Positions 13,701 through 25,009 of a stretch of DNA of 64,000 nt are shown here, piece after piece. The notes beneath the pieces were generated by a model. The model searched no databases and was not told the DNA's origin. It saw nothing but the letters and a program-made list of their open reading frames with translations. How positions within the stretch are numbered: the first letter of the stretch is position 1; each line of letters starts with the position of its first letter. The position numbers and the translations under genes are program-made. Source of the stretch: Nectonema munidae (Eukaryota; Nematomorpha; Nectonematoida; Nectonematidae). Location of the stretch: NCBI GenBank assembly GCA_030549495.1, contig JAUIRK010000417.1, forward strand, positions 1 through 64,000, in the 5' to 3' direction.

Positions 13701-14332
13701 TTCAAATTTTTGAATCTATTCTTATTTAAAACAGTTTTCGTAGCGACTTTTTGTTTTATTTTTATTATCACTCATTCTTCAAAAGTAAAAATTGGTTAAC
13801 ATAATTTAAATAGTCTAAATATTTATTTAAAAACATAAATCGATGAAAAAAACAAACAAAACAAATATTAAGCACAGGATGCATATGCTCAACGTGTCAT
13901 TAAAAATTTTAGCATTCAAAAGCTGTAAAAATTTTTTAAAAAGCGGTAGACCAAAAAATAAGTCGAAAAGCGGTAGAGTTGGTAACTATGGATACATACT
14001 ACTGTTGTATGTATAGATGTAAACCACATATACACAAAATACTAAGAAAAACAAAACAAAACAAAGCAAAAAAATATACAATGAATTTCTCAATTTATGT
14101 TAAAAACTTAGTATAAAAAAATGTTGAAAATAAAATTTCCCATTGAAAACATTTAATTAAAAAAAATATATAAGTTTTTAAAAGCTTTTTAATTATAACA
14201 CTATATAAAAAAGAATTCTAAAATAATTGAGATAATACTATTAAATTTCTATATCATAAAAACCTGAGAAGGCTGTATAAAGTCATTCAAATCAGTTAAT
14301 TGAAGATAACTACTAAATTGTGTAGACGCCAT
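7723..14332 (-). CDS. CIAO3: Cytosolic iron-sulfur assembly component 3 (NARFL/Nar1), nine exons, complete
   Basis: Exons in coding order: 14332-14264, 13302-13204, 12694-12548, 12074-11942, 11887-11687, 11630-11385, 11324-11174, 11115-10955, 7952-7723. All borders are GT/AG, phases join without a break, and the lengths sum to 1437 nt (478 residues plus stop; the human protein is 476). The start [14 protein letters not shown] matches the family N-terminus. Iron-binding and hydrogenase-like motifs appear in order: [48 protein letters not shown] and [12 protein letters not shown], ending in a short tail with terminal W. Family role: it hands 4Fe-4S clusters from the NUBP scaffold to the CIAO1/MMS19 targeting complex in the cytosol. 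Intron 5 is only 56 bp, while intron 8 (about 3.0 kb) holds a piggyBac MITE and a SINE. Intron 1 contains a 430-bp hairpin MITE. The coding sequence looks intact. Confidence 0.96.
8340..8410. repeat. Possible pogo/Tigger-type transposon end within CIAO3 intron 8
   Basis: After a TA step the sequence reads CAGTATATCC, followed by 'ATATCCGAACACC' and, 30 bases on, the near-complementary 'TTTCGGATAAGGG'. This style is typical of pogo/Tigger ends. No matching opposite end was found in the intron, so the call is tentative. Confidence 0.25.
9129..9258 (-). mobile_element. piggyBac-type MITE, copy 1 (130 bp, TTAA flanks)
   Basis: The element is flanked by TTAA on both sides (9125-9128 and 9259-9262). 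It has 15-bp terminal inverted repeats with one mismatch (CCCATTTACGACCAA versus CCCATTTAAGACCAA). Inside, the octamer GCAGACGA (or its complement) occurs more than once, and a small hairpin GTTCC..GGAAC lies near one end. It sits in intron 8 of CIAO3. The reverse complement is almost identical to the copy at 50091-50222. Confidence 0.88.
9408..9556 (-). repeat. tRNA-derived SINE, copy 1
   Basis: Read on the minus strand it starts with a tRNA-like head: an A-box-like GGTTGGTTAGATGC and a B-box-like GGTTTCGATAC. The family body follows (CTCATAGTTCTGTACAAGC, then CGATGAAAACACTC) and ends in ACCTTATCTT. Four other copies in the window share the body. It lies inside intron 8 of CIAO3. Confidence 0.75.
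13561..13990. mobile_element. 430-bp hairpin MITE in CIAO3 intron 1
   Basis: The ends are inverted: CATAGTTGCCAACC on the left and, reversed from the right, CATAGTTACCAACTC. Subterminal copies of 'AAGCGGTAGA' occur near the left end (about 13588) and twice near the right end (about 13942 and 13968). The 8 bp on each side (GAGATGCA, GATACATA) match only in part, so any target duplication is old. Superfamily not assigned. Confidence 0.6.
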
Positions 14333-15575
14333 TAATATCTTAAACAAAAAGTAAATAATATATGTTATTTTTTAAAAAAGTATTGTAGATCTAAAAAGCA
14401 ATTTTATATATGATATATATATTTGTATATATTAAAATATATTTATATAAATTAGGCCATCCCCATAAAAAACTAATTCATGCCGGATCCAATATTGAAA
14501 TTTTTCTAATAATGTGAGGTTTAAGTAAGATGTTAATAAAGTTCATTTTAGCCTAGAATTCTAAATTGAATTTAAAGGGGCAACCAAGGGACATTGATAT
14601 TTGTTACTTTGAAGAATAAGAAAAATAATCACATACTTGTACGTTTTTGTAGCAACAATAAAATAAACGCTCAAAAAAAGTTAAAGTATAAAAGATTATT
14701 ATAAGTCTTTATAATCTTGATGAATATAAGTAATGTTACTTTATATAACTATTATTTAACTAATCTTCTATATTAAAATTTCTTAGACCAATAGTTTCAT
14801 TATAAATACTTTTTTCCATTTTAGCTAAGATTTTTTTTTAATAATAATTCACTACTCTTTCTATCTTTGGTATATTTTTTAATACATATATACTAAAATA
14901 AGAATTTTAATCAATTAAACAATCTTTATAATGATGCTGGGCGTCACTTATCTCAATACAAACAGAGTAATTTTGAATAAAAATTTTCAATTTAACTTGC
15001 AGAAGGCATTATGATGAAAAGAAAATTTCTTAACTTTTATTATGATCGACTCAATTGATATTTTAGCATTGACAGATGTTTAAAATGATAAAAAAAATGC
15101 GTGTAAAATAAAAGCTTTAATTTGTTAACAAAATATAGAGAGAATAAAATTAGTAGCGGTGTTGGCTTTTATGTTGGAGAAAGAGTGATAATGACCAAAT
15201 TTGTGAAACTTTTATGTAATGGTTTTAGTCTTGTTCTCCCACTCAATGATGCGACTTGTTGTTATCTACAAACCATTAGATAGTAATATTTCGCTCTTAA
15301 TTTAGTAATTTTCAACCATAAAGCTATATGCTTGTATTATGCTTTTAATTATAGTTTTTGTGATTTTATTTCTAAGAGTCGGGAGCCTTGGGGATCAAAC
15401 CCCTAACCTTCAACCGTTAGGTTCAGAGGTATACCTTAACAACCATAAAGGCTCTGTGTATCGTAAAAAAAATTTCATAAAAATTTTATTTAAAATTTAC
15501 AAGTATGTTTATGATGTAATTTTCAGACATACATCACAAATTTTATTTTTTTAAGAGAGAGAGAGGATTAAGTAA
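14333..15575. other. AT-rich spacer with a short inverted LINE-like fragment
   Basis: No gene is supported. Around 15373-15400 lies a stretch containing CCTTGGGGATCAAA that also occurs, reverse-complemented, at the upstream edge of the RNase H LINE at about 34.03-34.06 kb. Reading 15390-15440 on the minus strand also resembles a tRNA-like head with a GGGTTTGATCCCC box, so a SINE fragment is an alternative. Confidence 0.35.
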
Positions 15576-15579
15576 TATT

Positions 15580-16980
15580 GATTTAAAATGGAGTAAGTAA
15601 TATTGATTTAGTTTCAGTGGTAGTGGAGTTAGTCTTTTTCGTGTGATGATATATAATTTGAAGAGACATGGCACTTAATAGCCTTTGTTTGTATTTGTGT
15701 GATTAGGTTCGCAGTGTGATTGATGTTGTTGAGTTTTTGCGTATTTAAGAAGGTGAATAGGATGTCATCAGAGTAGCATTGGGCAAAGTCGAAGTTTCAG
15801 TTTTCCGTTGTGAAGTAGATATAGTTAGTTTCTAAATGTATGCGTTGTTGTTGTGTAGCAGGATGAGAATGCGCTTTTGATGATAGTTGTTTATGAATTT
15901 GATTATGTATATAGATTGTAGGGTATTTTTTATCGATAAGTTTATTGATGATTACAAGATGCCATGCGCGTTGAAAGCGTTTTCAATGTCTAGAAATGTG
16001 ATTTTTGCGATATTTTGGTTATTGAGCTTTTTTTCGAGATAAAGTGTTAACAGAGATAGGGATAATTGGATTGTTTTTTTTGTAGGTATGAAAATTAATT
16101 AGGGTGTATTAGATTATTTTTCAGAAAGTAGTGGATTAAGCGTTTTGGTAAGATTTTTTCAATGATTTTGCCTAAGATTGGTAATAGAAAAATTGGTCTC
16201 CAGTTTTTGATTGAATTTTGGTTTGGGGATAAGCACTAGTTTACATATTTTGGAAATAGTTTAGTTTGAGGCAGGCGTTAAAAATATTGAGAAGATGACG
16301 GTTTAATACGTTGTTAGCTTTCTTCTCATGTGGAGATGAAATCAAACCTACTAGAAAATTTAGTTTTCATGGAATGTATGGTTTTGTTTAGCTCTTTGAT
16401 TGTGATTTTGTAGATATGCCTTCGTCTTTATTCTAACAAGTCTATGGGTAATGTTGTCACTTTGATAAGTGTCGGCAAGAAATAGAGTGCTACGTGAAGG
16501 GTGGTTGATATATATTGAATCTTAATTGTTTGAAAGAAGATTGGAGAGTGATGTAGTATGTTTTTTTATGTGTAAGTTTGTTAATGATTAACCAGGGGTT
16601 TGTTGGTGTTTTGTTGGAAAAAAATTTCCAGGCTTGTTTTTTATCGGGTATTGAGGAAAAAGTAATGTTAAATGTTATTATGAGAGTTAGTTTTCCTTAA
16701 ATTTTTTTAGAGATTAAAATAATTGTTGCTTAATCTAGTTTGATACGGTTCAAAATGGTCGTATTGTCTTTTAGGAAGTTAGTTTGTAAGAGTTACGATT
16801 GATGTGATCGATTTGTTAATTGAAGAGAAGATATTTTCTATATTACTTATTTTATCTGTGATAAGGGTGATGCTGTCCAGTTAGGATTTTAGATTACGAA
16901 AGAATGCTGTCCAAAATATTTATTTGCAACGATTAGGATTAGGGATTTCCTGCATACTAAATAAACATAAAGAGTATAAA
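15580..16980 (-). mobile_element. LINE 3: decayed non-LTR reverse transcriptase (I/R1/Jockey type)
   Basis: Minus-strand frames give, in order, LVLIPKPN then NWRPIFLLPILGKIIEK (about 16260-16150), RLIHYFLKNNL, ITFLDIENAFNAHG (about 16005-15960) and a YSDDILFT equivalent of the catalytic box near 15760. These follow the order of reverse transcriptase blocks 1 to 5. Stops and frame changes are frequent, so this is an old relic. No endonuclease motif could be read upstream with confidence. It lies between CIAO3 and EXOSC7. Confidence 0.75.
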
Positions 16981-17826
16981 AAAAGGCCATTAGTTTCTTT
17001 TAAACGTTACCTGATGACTTTCAAGAAAGAATAATAGTGATCTCCATTTTCAATCCGAAGAGTTAATATTCTAAAAGTCAACATAGAAGACACCATCGGA
17101 AAGGATAAACTGGAAAAATTTCGCCTACTAACATATACAAATCCTACATTCAAATTATAACCTATATTTCTATAAAACCCTTAATTTTTGTCAGAGAAAT
17201 TATTATATAAAATTTTTTTAGATTAAAACCTGTTAAATGCCAGTCGATTCGGTTAAAAGTAAACATCATTGGTTTATTTCAATACCTTTTAAATAAACTA
17301 CGTTGGTTCTATTGGTTGATAATTGTTATTCCTAAATATGCTTTTAGTAATTTAGTTTTTTGTTTAAAATTAATTTTATTTATCTTAAAATAAATCAAAA
17401 TCGAAGGCAATCCTAAATAGAGTCTATTCAGCTTTTTAAATAAGTTTAGTTTTTTTGAATAAATAAATTAACTATTGACTCATAATACATTTACTTAAAA
17501 CTTTAAAAAAATTGAAATTTAATCATCGGTACTTGTAAGGTAAACGGTCAATGTTTGTCGTTAGCGTAACAGTGACTAAACCAAAGCCAAACGAAAGGTA
17601 AAAACTTTTGCAGAAACTTAATGTACAAAGCACAATGTATTAAAACTAGACCTATTACACTGTTCTATTCACGATAATAACACTGTTTACAAAGTAGCAT
17701 ATCGATAATTATACCTCTAGTGATATGCTTAAGGAGAAAGTAGTGATTTTCAAAAAATTTTAAAAATACAAAATATATTAATAAAGGATAAAATGAGCAA
17801 GATATTTCAAAATAAAAACAATTATT
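16981..17826. other. Intergenic AT-rich sequence
   Basis: No open frame, repeat or structure that I can support. It contains the 3' flank of the minus-strand EXOSC7 gene. Confidence 0.4.
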
Positions 17827-18711
17827 TTACTCCATGGAAATTTCGTTATCAAGAGAGGATGAACATATGATTTCGTTCAATTTAGTTGAACTCGTTAGGG
17901 CCATTCCCACCATTTGTATCAGACTATTTGGTTGAAGGCCATTGCTGACCACATTAGCTACATTAAGCTTCTTTGCCCCAAAAATTTTAAGGGAGGGAGA
18001 GATTGCAAAAACAACTCTAGCACTACAACAACTCTCTTCTTGTGAGTTCGAATCAACAAGTAAAATCGAAGATGAAGATGTTAGAGATGAAAATTTGTTA
18101 ATCGTAACAAAGATGGGTACATCTTGACAGGATATAAAGTTCTGATCACTTTGATCATCTTGCAAAATTACTTCCTTTTTGCCATTTTCTTCGTTCAATG
18201 TTATAGATACATTTGGCATCGCCGTTCTCAGTAACGTGGATTTTATTGCAAAGCTCACAACATCATACACATTGCCATCGCACTTAAGAATCAGAATGTC
18301 GAGGTATAGAAGCCAGCATTCTTTTTCCGGAATGATGCAAAGCTGCTTTTTATCGAATGCATCACCACAATATGCGTCTTGTAAAAACGTCAGTAATTGT
18401 GAAGATACACCTTCCTCAACTTCTTTTTTTTCAGTAAAATAGGGGGAAACAATGGTGGCTGCAGCGGAAAACTGTATATTAAATTGTATGAGACCTTCAT
18501 CAGGATGCTTTGGGGTTGGTTTGGCTATATCAAACTTTGCTGAAATAAGAACAGAAGTCTCGCCAAGAGAGAGTATTGAGGAAGCTGCTGCAGTAGGAAT
18601 AACTTCTTTGTGTAAATCAAAAAAACGAAACTCGTCACAACTTCTGCCATCGATACGAAAATTGTGTTCAACAGACGCTAAAATAAATTCTCTCTCACTA
18701 TCGCTAATCAT
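17827..18711 (-). CDS. EXOSC7: Exosome complex component RRP42
   Basis: A single-exon frame of 294 residues (human EXOSC7 is 291). EXOSC7 is one of the six RNase PH-like subunits forming the ring of the nuclear and cytoplasmic RNA exosome; in animals it is structural, not catalytic. The N-terminus (SEREFILASVEHNFRIDGR) aligns with the family start at the same distance from the RIDGR motif, supporting the ATG at 18711. The first RNase PH-like domain covers about residues 30-200: LGETSVLISAK, a proline-rich PTPKHPDEG, ECWLLYLDILILKCDGN, then DVVSFAIKSTLLRT. The second covers about 205-275. The frame is uninterrupted. A SINE begins about 145 bp upstream of the start. Orthology rests on whole-length similarity, not one motif. 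Confidence 0.93.
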   Translation of the reverse strand: MISDSEREFILASVEHNFRIDGRSCDEFRFFDLHKEVIPTAAASSILSLGETSVLISAKFDIAKPTPKHPDEGLIQFNIQFSAAATIVSPYFTEKKEVEEGVSSQLLTFLQDAYCGDAFDKKQLCIIPEKECWLLYLDILILKCDGNVYDVVSFAIKSTLLRTAMPNVSITLNEENGKKEVILQDDQSDQNFISCQDVPIFVTINKFSSLTSSSSILLVDSNSQEESCCSARVVFAISPSLKIFGAKKLNVANVVSNGLQPNSLIQMVGMALTSSTKLNEIICSSSLDNEISME

Positions 18712-18857
18712 AGCCTTATGAGCAAAAGCGCTATTTCCAAATATTGGGAAAGAAAAATCTTATCAATTCAATAAAACATTTATATCTTAATATAAAAACA
18801 CTATTGATATATAAAACTGCAAAATAATATCATTATAGAATTAAAAAAAAGATTAAT

Positions 18858-19012
18858 GGGTGTGAGTAAGATTGGTTAGATACTGAGTTTCGACAACTAA
18901 AGGTCTTGGGTTCGATCACGCATCAAGCCTACTTTCTTCATAGTTCGATATAAGCGGCGCAACTGTGCCTTCTCGGTGAAAAAATCACATCGTTACATTA
19001 CCTTTATCTTAT
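18858..19012 (+). repeat. tRNA-derived SINE, copy 2, upstream of EXOSC7
   Basis: The head contains an A-box-like GATTGGTTAGATACTG and a B-box GGGTTCGATCACGC. The body reads TTCATAGTTCGATATAAGC and CTTCTCGGTGAAAAAATC, and the end is ACCTTTATCTTA. It is the best full-length plus-strand copy of the family. It lies in the presumed promoter region of EXOSC7, in the opposite orientation. Confidence 0.8.
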
Positions 19013-20190
19013 TGATATTTTTAAGGCAAAGACTTATTGATAATGAATATAAGCAGGAATCTAATAAATATTATTTCATATTTTTGAATCCTACTAGTGT
19101 AAAGATTTATTGTTTTTATTAGTATTTATGACTTATATACTTTTCAAATAAGATTAATTTAGAAACTATATACAATGTTATCATCTCATCCTTTGCATAA
19201 AAATGATATTTTTCATACCATATGTTGTATCTAAATTGTAATATTAGACGAGAGATAATGTCATTATTGACGTAAAAGGGAGGACAAAGATATTTATTTT
19301 TGATTTTGAAAAAATGAGAAATCCTAAAAATCTAAAGAATATTAGTAAATAATACTAAATTTAGCACATATTTTAATACAATTTTTACGCTTTTTTCACT
19401 ATTGAATATTTTTAGTAATCAATATATAATAAATATATTTTGCTTTATGTCGAGCATTCAAACACTCAATTATAGAATTATTAGTAATAGGAAAAAAAAT
19501 GAAAAAAGTATTTTTAAGGTGAGGAAAAATGAGAGCTATCAAAAAATGTTCATAACAATAATAAATACATCATACCATCGAAGCAAATATCTACTAGAAT
19601 ATGTGAAGAGTATTTTTTAAGAAATTCTAGTTATTAGACCTAAGTTAACAGGATCTAAGCAGAATTTATTAATGCGCCAGGTGGAAATTTAAGCGTATTC
19701 AATATTTATACAGGCAAACATAAGATATCTCATTTGATCTCTCGTTTCTATTAATGGTGCGAAGCGGGGATAGGAGATTTTTAAGGAATATGAGTCCGAT
19801 TTTTTAAGTAAATTTTATTTGAAGTCAAATTTTTGCAAGTACCGGGAGTCGAAATTGAATATTTTCCCTCTGATTCCAACACCCTTGTTTAAACCCGAAT
19901 AATTTTGAAAAGCAAGTGTAATACTCTGAAAATGCTATTATTCATTGTTATAATTGAGTGCCTTGAAGCATGATCTTAATATTCATCAATCAACTGACAC
20001 ACACTTCAATTATACACAATTGCTGCCTTCAACCACAATGATATCTCACTTGCCTTTCAAACACTATATAAACGCGCACATTTTGACATATACGTTAAAA
20101 GTAAAGCCTACCTTTCTTAAATAAACTTAATTGTTCATAACATTCATCTTATAAAATATAGAAATTAAGATATATAAATACATCAAATTC
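19013..20190. other. AT-rich sequence, nothing recognised
   Basis: No gene, repeat or structural RNA is supported. The small plus-strand frame at 19402-19620 has no family resemblance. Confidence 0.4.
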
Positions 20191-20351
20191 AGCCGGTCGT
20201 TCTAGTGGTAAAGGGCTTGCATTAAATTGTATGATTTTAAGATATATGAGACTACCTATAAGTGTGAGATATTGAGACTACCATGCTCACTTCATGTTCT
20301 AAACAAACTGGATTAGTGCTGTGAGTGTTACATTCAAAAGCATAAGAAAAA

Positions 20352-20462
20352 AATTAGGATAAAGTAGGGTGTTTTCATCGAGAAGGCACAACTCCACCGC
20401 TTGCGTTGAACTATGAACAAAGATTTAATGCTAAATACGAGCACAGGAATATCGAAGAAAGG
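20352..20462 (-). repeat. tRNA-derived SINE, copy 3 (head eroded)
   Basis: Read on the minus strand: TTCATAGTTCAACGCAAGC, TTGTGCCTTCTCGATGAAAA, CACCCTAC, with the tail ATCCTAAT. The B-box region is degenerate and the A-box is not recognisable. A separate tRNA-like start (TCTAGTGGTAAAGGGC) lies nearby at about 20203-20230 and may belong to another SINE. Confidence 0.65.
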
Positions 20463-20577
20463 GGTCAAGAACGAAAATAAGAAGTACAAGTGGGGTATAG
20501 AAAACTAAAAAAAATTTTAATGACAAAATTTGTTACAAAAAATTTATTATTACGAAAATTTTCGCTATGCCCTAAAT

Positions 20578-20943
20578 CAGGGATGTCAAACTTTGTTTTC
20601 TAATGAGTCAATTTCAAACTATAAGACGAAACTCGTTTTGCTTGTGGATGAAATTTAATGTTATCTGAAATTAATGGCTCTCAACAGCATGTACTACTCC
20701 ACCATTTATATGCATGATCAAATTCTCTTTGAATTTTGCGGTAAAATTTTCTTACTTCATTTTGCTCTACACGTTGAATTAGGTTTCGTGAGCAAAAATG
20801 AAACAAAAATTAAATAACTATAACTGTAACAATTATTATACGAGACACAAATGTAAAAATCATTCAAATAAGAATTTGATTTTGAAAGATTTCATAGATG
20901 GACAGAATAAAAATATTAAATGCTAAAAAGTGGAATATCCCTG
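20578..20943. mobile_element. Candidate hAT-type MITE (366 bp)
   Basis: The left end reads CAGGGATGTCAAACTTTG and the right end, reversed, CAGGGATATTCCACTTTT. The flanking octamers CCCTAAAT and CTTTAAAC agree at five of eight positions, as expected for an aged 8-bp duplication. No coding potential. Confidence 0.45.
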
Positions 20944-21849
20944 CTTTAAACCTAAATATATTATATTTTTACAGTTAAAATACAGGGATTTCGATTTTCT
21001 TTCGGTTTTGCAAATTTTGCACCCTTTAGGTTTTTCCAAAAAAGGTTGATATTGTTGGATTGTTGAACATTATTTTCCTTTTGATTTAAAAATGAACAAT
21101 TTAATATCAAATTTTTTTAAATATTCATAAAGAGAAAGATTTTTTGATTTTTATTTGTTCCAAGCAAAGCGTTGATATAAGCCATATCAATTAAATCACA
21201 TATTAACTTGGCCATCCTTTATTTTTTTATCAAGTACATCCACAACACTTTTGATTTCATTATAAAAAAAGAATAGACGAAGGCTTTCCTTTTTATTATA
21301 TGTTTTTGTAGTTGTACAGTTGTTTTAAGAATCAATAAGAATTACTGATTTATCCTTCTATAACAAAATGAACACACGATTTAGGATCATGCATAAATGA
21401 CATCCGCCAAAATTTTAAATGTTTGAACCACCCCTCCCTGTGATGATTTTTACCGGTCCTACTAGATTTTTTAATGCCGAGCATCAGAATTAGTTTACCA
21501 CCTCCCTGTTAACCCTATTAGTGCTTCACCCTTCACTAAAAAATTAATTGTAGAAAATTGACTGAATCATATCCCTTCAAATTTTGTGACTTTTCCTAAA
21601 ATCGCTAGCTGCATCTTTTGAAACCATTTTCATGGTAGTTGAATGACCCCTTCATGTCCAAAACTGTCAATCAAAATAAAAAATTAAAATTTAAGGATTT
21701 AAAATAAAGAATACAAAATTCTGTACTTAACCTTATAACTTAGGATCTATATTATATAATACCCTGAAAATTTATAATTATATACAGTTTGGAACGCATA
21801 ACACTTTATATATTTAATTTTTTCAATAATCCTGGCTAATTTTTAGAAA

Positions 21850-23930
21850 ATGTTAATCAAAATTTTGATTGATCAAAAATATATCTAATAAAATATACCT
21901 TCAAATTTTACATAAAATATGTTTTTATACTAAATCGGTCACGCTATTTTTATTTCTGGACTCATTTTTTACATTTAGGATTTGAAAATACCTATAAGTA
22001 TTAATCAAATTTGCGGTTTACTTCTAAAAATTGTCTCCAAAAACATTCCTTCACATTTTACATAAAATATATGTGTTATACTAAATCGGCCATGCTGGTT
22101 TCATTTCTGGACTAATTTTTTACGTTTAGGATCTGGAAATACCTATAAGTGTTAATCAAATTTGCGGTTTACTTCTAAAAATTATCTCCAAAAACATTCA
22201 TTCAAATTTTACAATGAAATATATGTGTTATACTAAATCGGCCATCCTGGTTCCATTTCTGGACTCATTTTTTACATTTAGGATTTGAAAATACCTATAA
22301 GTATTAATCAAATTTGCGGTTTACTTCTGAAAATTGTCTCCAAAAACATTCCTTCACATTTTACATAAAATATATGTGTTATACTAAATCGGCCATGCTG
22401 GTTTCATTTCTGGACTAATTTTTTACGTTTAGGATCTGGAAATACCTATAAGTGTTAATCAAATTTGCGGTTTACTTCTAAAAATTATCTCCAAAAACAT
22501 TCATTCAAATTTTACAATGAAATATATGTGTTATACTAAATCGGCCATCCTGGTTCCATTTCTGGACTCATTTTTTACATTTCGGATTTGAAAATACCTA
22601 TAAGTATTAATCAAATTTGCGGTTTACTTCTGAAAATTGTCTCCAAAAACATTCCTTCACATTTTACATAAAATATATGTGTTATACTAAATCGGCCATG
22701 CTGGTTTCATTTCTAGACTAATTTTTTACGTTTAGGATCTGGAAATACCTATAAGTGTTAATCAAATTTGCGGTTTACTTCTAAAAATTGTCTCCAAAAA
22801 CATTCATTCAAATTTTACAATGAAATATATGTTTTATACCAAATCAACCATGCTGTTTTCATTTCTGAACTCATTTTTCAAATTTAGAGATTTTAAAATA
22901 TCAGTCAAAATTTGCAGTTTACTTCTAAAAGCTATCTCCAAATATATTCTCTCAATTTTACATGAAATATTTGTTTTTATACCAAATCGATCATGATGTT
23001 TTCATTTTTGAACCCATTTTTTACATTTAGGATATGAAAATACTTATAAGTATTAATCAAATTTGCGGTTTACTTCTGAAAATTGTCTCCAAAAATATTC
23101 TCTTGAAATATATGTTTTTATACCAAATCAATCATGCTGTTTTCATTTCTGAACTCATTTTTTACATTTAGGATGTGAAAATACCTATAAGTGCTAATCA
23201 AATTTGCGATTTACTTCTAAAAATTGTCTCCAAAAATATTCATTCAAATTTTACAATTAAATATATGTTTTTATACCAAATCAACCATGCTAGTTTCATT
23301 TATGGACTCAATTTTTGCAGTTTGAATTTGAAAATACATATAAGTATCAATTAAATTTGCGTTTAGTTCTAAAATTTGTTTTTATAGCAAATAGATCATG
23401 ATGATTTCATTTCTCAACACAGTTTTCGCATTTAGAGGTTTTACTGCTAGTGTCAATCAAATTTGCGGTTTATGTCTGAAAACTATTTTCCAAAATATTC
23501 TCTCTAATTTAACATGAAATATATGTTTTTATACCAATTCGACCATGATAATTTTTATTTCTGAAATCATTTTTTGCATTTAGAGGTTTTAAATGTCTGA
23601 AAATGTCAATCAAATTTTCGATTTACGTCTAATGTCTGCAGAAATATTTTTGAAATTTAAATAAAATATGTGTTTTTATGCCAAATGGAAGATGCTGGTT
23701 TCATTTTTGGACTCAAGTTTGGCATTTATGGTTTTAAAATATCTGAAAGCTTGAATCAGATTTGCGGTTTACTTCTTGATACTGTCTTCAAAAATATTTT
23801 CAAAAAAATAAAATATCTGTTTTATACCAAATCGACTATGCTTATTTTATTTCTGTACTGGATTTTGGATAATACGGTTAAAAAATATCTCGAAGTGGCA
23901 ATTGAATTAGTAATGTATTCCTGAAAAATA
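21850..23930. repeat. Tandem satellite array 1, ~150-bp monomer with a 303-bp dimer higher-order repeat
   Basis: About 14 monomers follow head to tail. Each contains TTAATCAAATTTGCGGTTTA, then TTGTCTCCAAAA, TTATACTAAATCGGCC and TTTCATTTCTGGACTCATTT. In the centre two monomer types alternate. The type with CCTTCACATTTTACATAAAA starts at 22048, 22351 and 22654, exactly 303 bp apart, and these dimers are nearly identical. Monomers towards 23.9 kb become progressively diverged and some are shortened. The open frames inside the array are chance. Confidence 0.92.
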
Positions 23931-25009
23931 GTTTTGTAAAAAATTTTCAAAAAATGGCTGCATATTAGGTATATAGTAAAAATATACTTTTTTTGTATAT
24001 TTTGGCTTATAATACTTTCCACAATCATCTTGAGTATGAAATATTTATTAAAAAAATAAAACGTATTATAGAATCTTTTGAAAATTTGTATGAGAAAAGG
24101 AACCAAGTTGAAAACTAATTGAAAAGAGAACATGTGATCAAAACAAATAATTAAAAATAATATGTATCTTGACTAAATGGAAGATCTACCATGTTCTAAT
24201 GAACTAGGAAGTGGTTTAATTATATAATATTAGGTGCTTCAAAAAAGATTTTGACTGTGAAAAGAAGTTCCTCTTTTACAAATGAAAAATATTTAAATCT
24301 ATAGCTTATCATCTAAGATTACAGTTAACATGTAGCTAAGATGGGTAGGAAATCTGAAAATTTAGAATAGGTCAGATTTATCAAAAATGGCACAGATGCC
24401 AATATGTGAGAATTTAGTCACTAGCAAGATATTTTTAATTTAAATTGAATTTGTCCATCTTTTTCCTTTTGTGTCAAAGAGATAATTTTTTAGATGAAGA
24501 ACGTTGAGAACTTTTTGTAATTGAACAATCAACATCACGAATGATTCATCAGAAAAAATCCTTTGAAATAAGATTGGTTGACAAATATTCAGGCCTGATA
24601 ATAAAATACACGATACTGATAAAAAAAAGTCTAAGATCATCAAGAAGATTCTTTAATCAGAATGCTTTGAGAGAGGAAAAAAGTAATTTTATCCTTATAA
24701 AAAAATTTTCGAACACACATTGAAGAATATAAATTTCTAATGAAAAAAGAGCTAGCAAGAAAGGATCATCATAAAATGAATACCAAAATTACATACTGTA
24801 AATTATAATATGACGTAGAGACTACGAGCCGATAACGAATTTGTAGCCAAAAAGATGGAGGTCCTATCGAGTTACATAAGTTACTGTAGAATGAAATATT
24901 TTGAGTGAATTGAACACCTAAAGTTGGTTTATTAAATAAATTAAGAAAATAATTACCAGAGAAATACTGCAAGTAGAAGTTATTTTTATGTTTATATATT
25001 TGACATTGA

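Noticed and set aside
15364-16980. Twin-priming 5' inversion of LINE 3 (fragment at 15373 in the opposite orientation)
   Set aside because: In twin priming the inverted part is the 5' one and the 3' part stays in sense; here the order does not fit, so an unrelated fragment or later rearrangement is more likely.
18880-18930. Possible tRNA gene
   Set aside because: Promoter boxes are present but the sequence does not close into a cloverleaf and is followed by the SINE body shared with four other loci.
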